This document shows, piece by piece, positions 9,117-17,833 of a DNA stretch of 64,000 nt (its first letter is position 1; each line of letters begins with the position of its first letter). The notes beneath the pieces were generated by a model. That model ran no database searches and was not told the origin of the DNA. It saw nothing but the letters and a program-made list of their open reading frames with translations. The stretch spans positions 1,309,501-1,373,500 of the forward strand of contig NZ_JAVQLW010000001.1 in the NCBI RefSeq assembly GCF_031822435.1, given 5' to 3'. The DNA is from Paracoccus sp. MBLB3053 (lineage in GTDB: Bacteria; Pseudomonadota; Alphaproteobacteria; Rhodobacterales; Rhodobacteraceae). The translations under genes and the position numbers were made by a program.

Positions 9117-10460
9117 ATGAAAACCGGTGGACCCATTTCGCGCGCCGAAGCGGCGCGCTTTCCCGCAGCCCCGCCTGCCCAGGCGGATATCGTCGTGATC
9201 GGGGGCGGCATTGCCGGTGTCATGACTGCCCTTTACCTGGCCGAAGCGGGCCAGCGCGTGGTACTGTGCGAAAAGGGACGCATCGCTGCCGAGCAAAGTT
9301 CCCGCAACTGGGGCTGGGTGCGGCAGCAGGGGCGTGATCCGGGCGAGTTGCCGATCATGATCGAGGCTCTGCGCCTGTGGCAAGGTCTGGATCAGCGATT
9401 GGGCGAGGCAGTCGGCCTGCGCCAGACCGGCACGACCTATCTGGCGAATGGCGAAGCGGATATTGCGAATTTCGAAGCTTGGATGCCGCATGCCAGGGCG
9501 CACGGCCTGGACACGCGCCTGATGAGCCGGGCAGAGCTGGACGGGCTTCTGCCCAATGCGGCCGGCTGGGTCGGGGCCCTGCACACTTCGAATGACGCGC
9601 GGGCCGAGCCATGGACCGCCGTTCCCGCCATCGCGGGCCTTGCGGCAAATGCCGGCGCCACCATCTGCGAGGATTGCGCGGTGCGGGGCATCGAAACCTC
9701 GGCCGGTCGGGTTTCGGGGGTCGTCACGGAAAAGGGTCGGATCGAAGCGGCTCAGGTTCTTCTGGCAGGCGGCGCCTGGTCGTCGCTTTTCGCGGGCAAT
9801 GCGGGGCTGTGGTTCCCGCAGCTATCGGTTCGCGCCACAGTGGCGGCGACTGTTCCGATGGTGGATTTCCATCCTGGGAATGCGGCCGATTCGGGCTTTG
9901 CATTCCGCCGTCGCGCAGATGGAGGCTATACGCTTGCGCCGGGGATCGGTCACGATTTCTGGATCGGTCCCGCGGCCTTCCGCAACCTCGTGAGCTTCCT
10001 TCCGCAGATGCGGCGTGATCTTCGCCACACCCGCCTCAGCCCAGCCGCGCCGACAGGTTATCCCGACGCTTGGCGCACGCCGCGTCGCTGGAGGCTGGAC
10101 GAGGTGTCGCCCTTCGAGATGATGCGGGTCCTTGACCCGGCGCCGAACCTGACCCGCATCGAAAGATTGCGCGCTGACTTCGCATCCGCATTCCCCAAGC
10201 TAGGAAAGCCTCAGATCATGCGCGCCTGGGCAGGAATGATTGACGTGACGCCGGATCAGGTTCCGATCCTTGATGAGAGCCCCGTTCCGGGGTTCTTCGT
10301 CGCGACGGGCCTTTCGGGGCATGGATTTGGCATCGGGCCGGGAATCGGGCGGGTGATGGCCGATCTCATGCTTGGCCGCGCCCCGGGGCATGACCTGTCG
10401 CGTTTCCGCTATGCCCGTTTTTCGGACGGTTCGAGAATCGAGCTGGGCCCCTCGATCTGA
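9117..10460 (+). CDS. FAD-dependent amine/amino-acid oxidoreductase (DAO/DadA-like)
   Basis: 447 aa. An N-terminal Rossmann dinucleotide motif GGGIAGVMTALYLAEAG starts at residue 29 and ends in a conserved acidic residue (LCEKG), as in FAD-binding DAO-family enzymes. A NWGWVRQQGRD stretch near 65 and the C-terminal GLSGHGFGIGPGIGR, which closes over FAD, are typical. No signal peptide. Such enzymes oxidise secondary or primary amines, for example D-amino acids, sarcosine or opines. It lies nine bases after the ATPase gene, so it probably oxidises the imported compound or its product; the exact substrate is unknown. Confidence 0.85.
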   Translation: MKTGGPISRAEAARFPAAPPAQADIVVIGGGIAGVMTALYLAEAGQRVVLCEKGRIAAEQSSRNWGWVRQQGRDPGELPIMIEALRLWQGLDQRLGEAVGLRQTGTTYLANGEADIANFEAWMPHARAHGLDTRLMSRAELDGLLPNAAGWVGALHTSNDARAEPWTAVPAIAGLAANAGATICEDCAVRGIETSAGRVSGVVTEKGRIEAAQVLLAGGAWSSLFAGNAGLWFPQLSVRATVAATVPMVDFHPGNAADSGFAFRRRADGGYTLAPGIGHDFWIGPAAFRNLVSFLPQMRRDLRHTRLSPAAPTGYPDAWRTPRRWRLDEVSPFEMMRVLDPAPNLTRIERLRADFASAFPKLGKPQIMRAWAGMIDVTPDQVPILDESPVPGFFVATGLSGHGFGIGPGIGRVMADLMLGRAPGHDLSRFRYARFSDGSRIELGPSI

Positions 10461-10525
10461 GGCGATAGCCGAGGCTTGCGGCGGCATTTCAAAACGGCCA
10501 AGATTCGCGCCGAAGGAGATGTCTC

Positions 10526-11695
10526 ATGCCCGTCAAGAACCGCTTTGCCGAACTTCTGCCCGAGATCACCGCCTGGAGGCGGGATTTCCACGAAAACCCC
10601 GAGCTTCTCTACGAAGTCCACCGCACCGCTGGAAAGGTTGCCGAACTGTTGCGCAGCTTCGGTGTGGACGAAGTGACCGAAGGGGTCGGGCGCACCGGGG
10701 TCGTTGGCGTCATCAAGGGGCGCAGTGACAGCGCGGGGCGGGTCATTGGCCTGCGTGCCGACATGGATGCGCTGCCGATCAACGAAATCACCGGACTGGA
10801 CTATGCATCGAAGACGCCGGGCGTCATGCATGCCTGCGGACATGACGGACACACGGCAATGCTTCTCGGTGCGGCCCGGTATCTGGCCGAGACGCGGAAT
10901 TTCGATGGAACTGCTGTGGTCATTTTCCAACCCGCGGAAGAGGGCGGTGGCGGCGGGCTTGCCATGATCGAGGATGGGCTGGTCGATCGCTGGGGCATCC
11001 AGGAATTCTACGGCATGCACAACATGCCGGGCTATCCGACCGGTAGCTTCGCTATTCGCGAAGGGGCGATGATGGCGGCCGCGGACCAGTTCGACATCGT
11101 CGTGACCGGCAAGGGCGGACATGCCGCCAAGCCGCATGAGACGATCGATACCACTCTGGTTTCGGCGCAGATCATCGTGGCGCTGCAGTCGATCGTGTCG
11201 CGCAATATAGATCCGCTGAAGAATGCCGTGATTTCTGTCTGCGTCGTGCAGACCGATTCGACTGCCCATAACGTCATCCCGCAGGTGGTGAAGCTGAAGG
11301 GGACGGCGCGCAGTCTTGATGCGGATGTTCGCGACCAGCTTGAGGAGGGCATAACGCGCGTGGCCGAAAACATCGCCTTGGCCTTCGGGGCAAAGGCCGA
11401 GGTGGACTACCAGCGCGGCTATCCGGTCACCATGAACCATCCCGAAGCCACCATTCACGCAGCCGAGGTCGCGCGTGGGGTCGCAGGTGACGTCGACATG
11501 GACATGATGCCGATGATGGGCGGCGAGGATTTCAGCTACATGCTGAACGAACGTCCCGGCGCGTATATCTTCGTTGGCAACGGCGACACGGCGATGGTTC
11601 ACCATCCCGCCTATAATTTCGACGACAATGCCATTCCGGCCGGCTCAAGCTGGTATGCGGGCATGGTCGAAGCCAGGATGCCAGTGTTGGCCTGA
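10526..11695 (+). CDS. M20 family amidohydrolase (aminoacylase/hippurate hydrolase type)
   Basis: 389 aa. Family motifs are LRADMDALPI (77-86), the metal-binding HACGHDGHT (102-110, with C104, H106 and H109), the catalytic EEGGGG near 140, HGGHAAKPH near 195 and a late GGEDFSYML. This subfamily hydrolyses N-acyl amino acids or related amides in the cytoplasm using two metal ions. A GGAG lies seven bases before the ATG. It is the last gene of the rightward arm and ends before a strong bidirectional terminator, which supports a role in breaking down the imported substrate. Confidence 0.92.
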   Translation: MPVKNRFAELLPEITAWRRDFHENPELLYEVHRTAGKVAELLRSFGVDEVTEGVGRTGVVGVIKGRSDSAGRVIGLRADMDALPINEITGLDYASKTPGVMHACGHDGHTAMLLGAARYLAETRNFDGTAVVIFQPAEEGGGGGLAMIEDGLVDRWGIQEFYGMHNMPGYPTGSFAIREGAMMAAADQFDIVVTGKGGHAAKPHETIDTTLVSAQIIVALQSIVSRNIDPLKNAVISVCVVQTDSTAHNVIPQVVKLKGTARSLDADVRDQLEEGITRVAENIALAFGAKAEVDYQRGYPVTMNHPEATIHAAEVARGVAGDVDMDMMPMMGGEDFSYMLNERPGAYIFVGNGDTAMVHHPAYNFDDNAIPAGSSWYAGMVEARMPVLA

Positions 11696-11721
11696 TCGCA
11701 CGGGCTACATGGTGAAATGAA

Positions 11722-11745
11722 AAAGGGGGCCCCGCGGCCCCCTTT
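11722..11745. terminator. Bidirectional rho-independent terminator
   Basis: A perfect ten-pair stem, AAAGGGGGCC with GGCCCCCTTT, around a CCGC loop. It carries A residues on one side and T residues on the other and so can end both the amidohydrolase transcript (plus) and the converging lpdA transcript (minus). Confidence 0.85.
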
Positions 11746-11750
11746 CTGGA

Positions 11751-13157
11751 TCAGAAGTGGATGGTCCGCCCGTATGCGGAGAGCACGGATTCGTGCATCA
11801 TTTCCGACAGGGTCGGATGCGGGAAGACCGTCTCCATCAATTCGGCTTCAGTAGTCTCCAAGGTCCGTCCAATGACATAGCCCTGGATCAGTTCGGTCAC
11901 TTCTGCGCCCACCATATGGGCGCCCAGCAACTCGCCTGTCTTGGCGTCGAAGACGGTCTTTACCAGACCTTCGGGTTCGCCAAGCGCGATCGCCTTGCCA
12001 TTGCCGACGAAGGGGAAACGGCCGACCTTGATCTCGTACCCGGCCTCCTTGGCCTTTTCTTCGGTCAGCCCGACGGATGCGACCTGCGGATTGCAATAGG
12101 TGCAGCCCGGGATCGAGTTCGGCTTGATAGGATGCGGATGCTGACCCGCGATGAGTTCCGCGACCATGACGCCTTCGTGGCTGGCCTTGTGCGCAAGCCA
12201 AGGCGCGCCCGCAACATCGCCGATCGCGAAAAGCCCGTCGACGCCGGTGCGGCAGTATTCGTCGGTCACGACATGGGTGCGGTCGATCTTGACGCCGAGC
12301 TTTTCCAGGCCAATGCCTTCGACATTGCCGACGATGCCGACCGCCGAGATGACCGTATCGAAATCATGGGTTTCGGTTTTGCCGCCAATCTCGATATGCG
12401 CAGTGACCTTGCCCCCGCCTTTTCCGTTCGGGGCGCGGTCGAGTTTCTTGACCGTCGCCTTTTCCATGATCTTCATGCCCTGCTTGACGAACTGCTTCTT
12501 GGCCAGGGCCGAGATTTCGGCATCCTCGACCGGCAGGACGCGGTCCATCACTTCGACCACCGTCGTATCGGCGCCGAGCGTGTTGAAGAAGCTGGCGAAT
12601 TCGATGCCGATGGCGCCCGAGCCGATGACCAAGAGCTTGCCCGGCATGCGCGGCGGGTTCAGCGCGTGCTTGTAGTTCCAGACCAGAACGCCATCGGGTT
12701 CCAGGCCCGGAAGTTCGCGGGCGCGGGCACCGGTCGCCAGCACGACGGACTTGCCGGTAACCTCTTCGCTGCCCTTGTCGGTCTTGACGCTGATCTTGCC
12801 GGGCGCGGTCAGCGTGGCCTCGCCCATGAAAACGGTGACCTTGTTCTTCTTCAGCAGATGGCCGACCCCGCCGGCCAGCTGCTTGGCGACCCCGCGCGAG
12901 CGCTGCACGACCGCCGGCAGATCATAGCCGATCTTGTCGGCGGAAAGACCGAACTCCTTGGCGCGGTGCATCAGGTGGAAGACCTCGGCCGAGCGCAGCA
13001 GCGCCTTGGTCGGGATGCAGCCCCAGTTCAGGCAGATGCCGCCCAGATGTTCCCGCTCGACGACCGCGACCTTGAGTCCAAGCTGGGCACCACGAATGGC
13101 GCAGACATATCCGCCCGGTCCCGAGCCGATCACCACCATGTCGAAGGTTTGCGCCAT
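11751..13157 (-). CDS. lpdA: Dihydrolipoyl dehydrogenase (E3)
   Basis: 468 aa. It reoxidises dihydrolipoamide of 2-oxoacid dehydrogenase or glycine cleavage complexes with NAD+. Seen are the FAD motif GSGPGG (11-16), the redox disulfide C42 and C47 in ICLNWGCIPT, the NAD motif GSGAIGIEFASFF near 185, a second FAD segment with AIGDVAG near 315, and the C-terminal catalytic HPT in VFPHPTLSEMMHE. An AGGGGA lies five bases before the ATG. No E1 or E2 genes are adjacent, so the complex it serves cannot be told from context. Confidence 0.96.
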   Translation of the reverse strand: MAQTFDMVVIGSGPGGYVCAIRGAQLGLKVAVVEREHLGGICLNWGCIPTKALLRSAEVFHLMHRAKEFGLSADKIGYDLPAVVQRSRGVAKQLAGGVGHLLKKNKVTVFMGEATLTAPGKISVKTDKGSEEVTGKSVVLATGARARELPGLEPDGVLVWNYKHALNPPRMPGKLLVIGSGAIGIEFASFFNTLGADTTVVEVMDRVLPVEDAEISALAKKQFVKQGMKIMEKATVKKLDRAPNGKGGGKVTAHIEIGGKTETHDFDTVISAVGIVGNVEGIGLEKLGVKIDRTHVVTDEYCRTGVDGLFAIGDVAGAPWLAHKASHEGVMVAELIAGQHPHPIKPNSIPGCTYCNPQVASVGLTEEKAKEAGYEIKVGRFPFVGNGKAIALGEPEGLVKTVFDAKTGELLGAHMVGAEVTELIQGYVIGRTLETTEAELMETVFPHPTLSEMMHESVLSAYGRTIHF

Positions 13158-13198
13158 GGAGTTCCCCTTCTGAAAAAGATAGTTGAGCGTTAAACCAT

Positions 13199-13795
13199 TT
13201 ATTCGAGAGCATCAAGCAACAGCTTGCCCGAGACAAGCGCGCCATAGCCTCCGGCTTCGAGCACCTTCAGCTCACTGGGTGTCGATTGGCGTCCGAGGGC
13301 GGCATTTCGCCATGGGAAACGGCCGAATTGCCTGATCGTGTCGCGGTGGAGCGCGGCATGGCGGAGGTTTTCGCCCGGCATGAACTCGGCAAAAAGTGAG
13401 ACGGCGCGATCCTGATCGGCAAGATCTTCGCTATGCTCAAAGGGCAGATAGAAGAATTGCCGCGCCGGGGGCGCGATCTTCAGATCGTGTCCGGCGGCAA
13501 TCGCGCGATCGGCAATGGCCAGCGCGAGCGGATCGGTCGCAAAGGCGCGCGGGTCATCGCGGAACATGTTGCGCGGAAACTGATCCGTCAGGATCAATGC
13601 CGCCAGGGCGCCCTCGGGCGTTCCTTCCCAATCGGGAGTGAGCGATGCCGCCTGTTCCCAATCCGGCATGAAGCGTTGGCGGATGGTCGCGTCCAGCTCG
13701 TCCGAGCGGATATACCACCCCTTCTCGCCGACATCGTCGAGCCAGAAGCGCGTGATCGTTTCGGGGGGTGTCGTCGTTCGGGTCATTCCTGCCAT
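13199..13795 (-). CDS. DUF924 family protein
   Basis: 198 aa from the ATG at 13795, chosen because AGGA lies four bases upstream; the next in-frame ATG at 13786 has its ribosome site too close. Family features are the ITRFWLDD start, LILTDQFPRNMFR near residue 80 and FFYLPFEHSEDLADQD near 125. The fold is predicted all-helical, TPR-like; no enzymatic function is established. It lies 41 bases before lpdA on the same strand, which may be chance. Confidence 0.85.
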   Translation of the reverse strand: MAGMTRTTTPPETITRFWLDDVGEKGWYIRSDELDATIRQRFMPDWEQAASLTPDWEGTPEGALAALILTDQFPRNMFRDDPRAFATDPLALAIADRAIAAGHDLKIAPPARQFFYLPFEHSEDLADQDRAVSLFAEFMPGENLRHAALHRDTIRQFGRFPWRNAALGRQSTPSELKVLEAGGYGALVSGKLLLDALE

Positions 13796-13852
13796 CCGTT
13801 CCTGGACGGGGGGATGGTTGCAGAGCAAGGGCCGGGCCGCAAGCCCGACCGA

Positions 13853-15100
13853 TCAAGGCGTGGCCTTCGCTGGCTCGTCCGGTCCGGCGTTTTCCAGGGC
13901 CGCCTCGATGGCGATCGGGGTTGCCGATGGGGCGATCACGGCGAAGTTCTGATCCATCGTGGGCGCGGGGCGACGCATCCGGCGCCAGCCGGCGTAGAGT
14001 GTAAGAAGCGTCAGCAGGACGCCGATATAGACCCAGAAGCCCTCGGACCCCAGCCTCGACATGAGCCAGCCCGTGATCAGCGGGCCGGTGATCGCACCGA
14101 TTCCGTTGATGAAAAGAAGCCCGGCCGAAGCCGCGGCCATGTCGCTGTCGTCAAGGAAATCGTTCGTATAGGCGAGCAGCAGCGAATAGACCGGGTTGGC
14201 GACGCCGCCGATGATGGCTGCGCTGGTGAGCAGCCCCCAGATGCCGGGTTGCAGATAAAGCGTCGCAAAGCTCACGACCAGCCCGATGAAGGACATGACC
14301 ATCACGATCATCCGTCGGTCGTTGTGGTCTGAAAACCAGCCGACGGGATATTGCAGCACCAGCCCGCCAATATAGATTGCCGCGACGAAAGCCGAGATTT
14401 CGGTAACCGAAAGGCCGCGAAGCGAACCCCAGACCGAGGCCATCCCGAAGATGGCCGAGAAGACACCGCCCATCAGGAACATGCCGATGCAGCCCAGGGG
14501 CGAAACCTGAAACAGGCGGGCAAAGGACATGCGCTTGATCGTTGCGAATTGCGGCGCAGGTTGGCGCGACAAGAGGATCGGCAGGAACGAGAGGCTGACA
14601 AGAACCGAGGGGATGACGAACAGCAGGTAGCCTGCCGGATCGCCGATATTCATCAGGACCTGCGCGGCGATGATGCCCAGCATCTGGACGATCATATATG
14701 CGGACAGCGCCTGGCCGCGCGTCTCGTTGCGGGCGCCGGCATTCAGCCAGCTTTCAGCGGTGATGTAGACGCCCGAGAAACAGAACCCGATCCCCAGCCG
14801 CATCGCGGCCCAGAAGATCCAATGCGGATAGGCCGCGTAAAGGATCAGAACCGATGAGATCATCGAGGCAAGCGCCGCGAAGACACGCACATGCCCGACT
14901 TTCTGGATCATGTCGGGGACCAGGCGCGAGCCGAGCAGGAATCCGCCAAAATAGGCTGACATGACGACGGACATTTCCGTTGTCGTAATGCCCTCGATTG
15001 CACCACGGATGCCAAGCAGCGTGCCTTGCATCCCGTTTCCGACCATCAGGAAAAGGATGCCCAGAAGCAGGGGCCAGGTGGTTCGCAGCACGGTCAGCAT
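13853..15100 (-). CDS. Major facilitator superfamily transporter (YcaD-like)
   Basis: 415 aa with about 12 hydrophobic helices and no signal peptide. The GGFLLGSRLVPDMIQKVGHVRVF segment between helices 2 and 3 is an MFS loop, and WFSDHNDRRMI in the second half is its counterpart. The layout resembles E. coli YcaD and related proteins of unknown substrate. The C-terminal tail of about 45 residues is hydrophilic and Ala/Pro rich. It follows queA by 11 bases on the same strand. Confidence 0.85.
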   Translation of the reverse strand: MLTVLRTTWPLLLGILFLMVGNGMQGTLLGIRGAIEGITTTEMSVVMSAYFGGFLLGSRLVPDMIQKVGHVRVFAALASMISSVLILYAAYPHWIFWAAMRLGIGFCFSGVYITAESWLNAGARNETRGQALSAYMIVQMLGIIAAQVLMNIGDPAGYLLFVIPSVLVSLSFLPILLSRQPAPQFATIKRMSFARLFQVSPLGCIGMFLMGGVFSAIFGMASVWGSLRGLSVTEISAFVAAIYIGGLVLQYPVGWFSDHNDRRMIVMVMSFIGLVVSFATLYLQPGIWGLLTSAAIIGGVANPVYSLLLAYTNDFLDDSDMAAASAGLLFINGIGAITGPLITGWLMSRLGSEGFWVYIGVLLTLLTLYAGWRRMRRPAPTMDQNFAVIAPSATPIAIEAALENAGPDEPAKATP

Positions 15101-15111
15101 GTCATAATACC

Positions 15112-16161
15112 TTACGGAATCAGAAGTGAGGCGTCGCCGTAGCTAAAGAAGCGATATCCCGAATCCACGGCATGGCGATAGATGTCGCGAATGCGGTCTT
15201 GTCCCATCAGCGCGCTGACCAGCATCAGCAGCGTCGATTTGGGCAGGTGGAAATTGGTCATCAGCGCATCGGTCACCCGGAACCGATAGCCCGGATAGAT
15301 GAATATTTCCGTGACATCGCGAAACGGCATGACGGTCCCGTCTTCTGCGGCGGCTGATTCGATCAGGCGCAGGGCCGTTGTCCCGACGGGTATCACGCGA
15401 CCGCCGGCAGCCTTGGTTCGATTGATCGCCTCGGCCGCCTCGGGGGTCACCTCGCCCCATTCACCATGCATCTTGTGCGTCGTCACGTCCTCGACCTTGA
15501 CCGGCAGGAAGGTTCCGGCGCCGACATGCAGGGTGACATGAGCAAAGCGCACACCCTTGGCCCGCAACGCTTGAAGCAGGGGTTCGTCGAAGTGCAGGCT
15601 GGCAGTCGGCGCGGCAACCGCGCCGGTATTGCGGGCCCATACCGTCTGGTAATCCTCGCGGTCGGCCTCGTCCGGGGCGCGTAGCGCGGCGATATAGGGG
15701 GGCAGGGGCATTGCACCCACCTGAGACAGTGCGGCGTCGAAGGCGTCGCCCTCGGCATCGAATCGCAGCGTCAGCCCGGCCTCGGCAATGTCGGAGACTT
15801 CAGCGGACAGCGCCGGGCCAAAGCTTATCACTTCGCCCTGCTTCAGCTTGCGCAAGGGCTTGGCCAGCGCCTTCCAGCCCCCGTCCGAGCTGGGTTCAAG
15901 CAGGGTCACCTCGATCCGGGCGACCGCCTCGCCTTGCGGCGTCTGGCGAGTGCGGGTTCCGGTCAGCCGCGCCGGAATGACCTTGGTGTCGTTGAGCACC
16001 AGAAGATCGCCCGGCCCAAGCAGGTCGGTCAGGTCACTGACATGCAGGTCGCGCGTGGACGGGCCCTCTGCCACGAGCAGGCGGGCCGAGCTGCGGGGGC
16101 GCGCGGGGCGGGTTGCGATCAGCCCTTCGGGCAGATGAAAATCGAAATCGTCAAGCTTCAT
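15112..16161 (-). CDS. queA: S-adenosylmethionine:tRNA ribosyltransferase-isomerase
   Basis: 349 aa. QueA moves the ribosyl part of SAM onto preQ1 in tRNA to form epoxyqueuosine. Diagnostic segments are [16 protein letters not shown] at the start, [14 protein letters not shown] near 65, [12 protein letters not shown] near 180, [11 protein letters not shown] near 215, and [15 protein letters not shown] near 310. The ATG at 16161 matches the family start; its ribosome site is weak and an upstream in-frame codon could add 12 residues. No other queuosine gene is nearby. Confidence 0.96.
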   Translation of the reverse strand: MKLDDFDFHLPEGLIATRPARPRSSARLLVAEGPSTRDLHVSDLTDLLGPGDLLVLNDTKVIPARLTGTRTRQTPQGEAVARIEVTLLEPSSDGGWKALAKPLRKLKQGEVISFGPALSAEVSDIAEAGLTLRFDAEGDAFDAALSQVGAMPLPPYIAALRAPDEADREDYQTVWARNTGAVAAPTASLHFDEPLLQALRAKGVRFAHVTLHVGAGTFLPVKVEDVTTHKMHGEWGEVTPEAAEAINRTKAAGGRVIPVGTTALRLIESAAAEDGTVMPFRDVTEIFIYPGYRFRVTDALMTNFHLPKSTLLMLVSALMGQDRIRDIYRHAVDSGYRFFSYGDASLLIP

Positions 16162-16285
16162 GCCTTGGCTTCTCGCCCCGCATATCCCGAGCGTCAAGTC
16201 GGCGGATAATCACAAAGTGAAAACCTCGGTCTTTACTTGGCCGAGAGAATCAGTAAGTTTTGCCCAGTTCCGCTTGGTGAGTCCC

Positions 16286-16576
16286 ATGATCATCTGCCAT
16301 TGCACCCAGATCTCCGACCATGACATCCGCGCTGCCGTGGACTGGATGCGTGCGGCCGATCCCGAGACGATCATCACCCCTGGAAAAATCTATCACGCCC
16401 TTGGCAAACGCGCCGATTGCGGTGGCTGCATGCCCTTGTTTCTGGACACGATGCGCCATTGCGATAATCTGGCTGTGCCCCCGATCCTTCGGGGGTTGAG
16501 AGCCAGCCGCAAAGGAGCCAGTGATGAAGGGCGACGCCAAGGTCATCGAGTATCTCAACGCAGCGCTACGGTCTGA
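16286..16576 (+). CDS. bfd: Bacterioferritin-associated ferredoxin (BFD-type [2Fe-2S])
   Basis: 96 aa. Four cysteines in the Bfd pattern, C4-x-C6 and C45-x2-C48, would hold a [2Fe-2S] cluster; Bfd delivers electrons to bacterioferritin to release stored iron. The domain ends at about residue 65. The remaining 30 residues are low-complexity and basic and are encoded over the start of bfr in another frame, giving a 53-base overlap. The ATG at 16286 gives the normal MIICHC start. Confidence 0.88.
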   Translation: MIICHCTQISDHDIRAAVDWMRAADPETIITPGKIYHALGKRADCGGCMPLFLDTMRHCDNLAVPPILRGLRASRKGASDEGRRQGHRVSQRSATV

Positions 16577-17009
16577 ACTGACCGCCGTCAGCCAGTATTG
16601 GCTGCATTACCGCCTGCAAGAGGATTGGGGCTTCGGCAAGATCGCCGACAAGTCCCGCGCCGAATCCATCGAGGAGATGCATCATGCGGATCGGCTGATC
16701 CAACGCATCATCTTCCTTGAAGGCCACCCGAACCTGCAAAAGCTCGATCCGCTGCGCATCGGTCAGGATCTCAAGGAAACGCTGGAATCCGATCTGGCGG
16801 CCGAGCATGACGCGCGCACCTTGTATATCGAGGCGCGCGATCACTGCGAATCCGTCAAGGATTACGTCAGCAAGGATCTGTTCGAGGATCTTATTGCCGA
16901 CGAGGAAGGCCATATCGACTTCCTCGAGACCCAGCTTGATCTCTACGAGACGATCGGCGCTCAGAACTACGGCCATCTCAATGCCAAACCGGCGAGCGAG
17001 GCCGAGTAG
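16524..17009 (+). CDS. bfr: Bacterioferritin
   Basis: 161 aa, normal length. It forms a 24-subunit haem-containing iron store. Di-iron ferroxidase ligands E18, E51 and H54 are at their usual numbers, the haem ligand M52 is present in EEMHHAD, and the second half carries the matching E and EEGH residues. The ATG at 16524 is preferred over GTG at 16521 because AAAGGAG sits six bases before it. It overlaps bfd and ends at a strong terminator, so bfd-bfr form a two-gene iron storage unit. Confidence 0.97.
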   Translation: MKGDAKVIEYLNAALRSELTAVSQYWLHYRLQEDWGFGKIADKSRAESIEEMHHADRLIQRIIFLEGHPNLQKLDPLRIGQDLKETLESDLAAEHDARTLYIEARDHCESVKDYVSKDLFEDLIADEEGHIDFLETQLDLYETIGAQNYGHLNAKPASEAE

Positions 17010-17029
17010 GGCATTCTGATCACGCAGAC

Positions 17030-17053
17030 GGGGGCCTCCATGGCCCCCTTTTT
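17030..17053 (+). terminator. Rho-independent terminator of bfd-bfr
   Basis: GGGGGCC pairs with GGCCCCC around a TCCAT loop and is followed by five T residues. The T run ends at the stop codon of the convergent gph gene. The A-rich complement is poor, so it acts mainly on the plus strand. Confidence 0.85.
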
Positions 17054-17730
17054 CATGCGCCCAGCCAATCCTGTGCCAGCATCGGCAAGTCGTCGAAATG
17101 CGCGAGCATCGCCTCGGGGGCCAGCCGCGACAGGGCTTCGCCTTCGGGTCCGAAGGCGACCAGAGCCACGCGCACCCCGGCAGCTGACGCGGTCTTGCGA
17201 TCCGTTTCGGTATCGCCCACCAAGAATGATTGCGCGATCGTGCCACCCGCGCCCTCGACCGCTGCTGCATAGGGCCGCGGATCGGGCTTGCGCACGGGCA
17301 GGGTGTCTGCGCCGACCATGGCGGCAAAGCGGTCACGGATGCCCAGTTCGCGCAGAAGGGTTTCAGCCAGGGCAGCGGGCTTGTTCGTGCACACCGCGAG
17401 CCTGTGACCCGCCTCGGCCAGTTGGTCCAGCGCGGCTTCGGTGCCCGGATAAAGCTTCGTGTGATGGGCGATCCGGTCCCCGTAATGGCCCAGGAGGCGG
17501 GGGTAATCCTCATCCTCTGCGCCCGGGGGAAGCAGGTAATCCGACCCGATCCGCGCATATCCCGCGCGCAGCATCGCGCGTCCGCCATGGAATGCGATCA
17601 GGGCGTCGGCGATCGGGTCCAGAAGCGCGCCCAGCCCGCGACCTTCAAAACAGGCATTGGCAGCGGCGATCAGATCCCCGGATGTGTCGGCCAGCGTCCC
17701 GTCCAGATCGAAGACAACCGTTCCCGCCAT
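17053..17730 (-). CDS. gph: Phosphoglycolate phosphatase-like HAD hydrolase
   Basis: 225 aa. HAD motif I is FDLDGTLADT with D8 and D10; motif II is AVCTNKP near 110; the K and motif IV are VGDTETDRKTA near 175. Gph removes phosphate from 2-phosphoglycolate made in DNA repair and, in autotrophs, photorespiration. The ATG at 17730 has AAGG seven bases upstream. The gene is convergent with bfr. Other small HAD phosphatases share these motifs, so the exact substrate is inferred from family resemblance. Confidence 0.88.
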   Translation of the reverse strand: MAGTVVFDLDGTLADTSGDLIAAANACFEGRGLGALLDPIADALIAFHGGRAMLRAGYARIGSDYLLPPGAEDEDYPRLLGHYGDRIAHHTKLYPGTEAALDQLAEAGHRLAVCTNKPAALAETLLRELGIRDRFAAMVGADTLPVRKPDPRPYAAAVEGAGGTIAQSFLVGDTETDRKTASAAGVRVALVAFGPEGEALSRLAPEAMLAHFDDLPMLAQDWLGA

Positions 17731-17833
17731 GCTGTAACCTTCCGTCAAGATGTTTGAACTGCCGGGGCCTTTCCCCGATGCCGCCCCCTAGGTAGAACGC
17801 CAGCATCAGATAAGAAACAGGCAAGAGGCCGTC

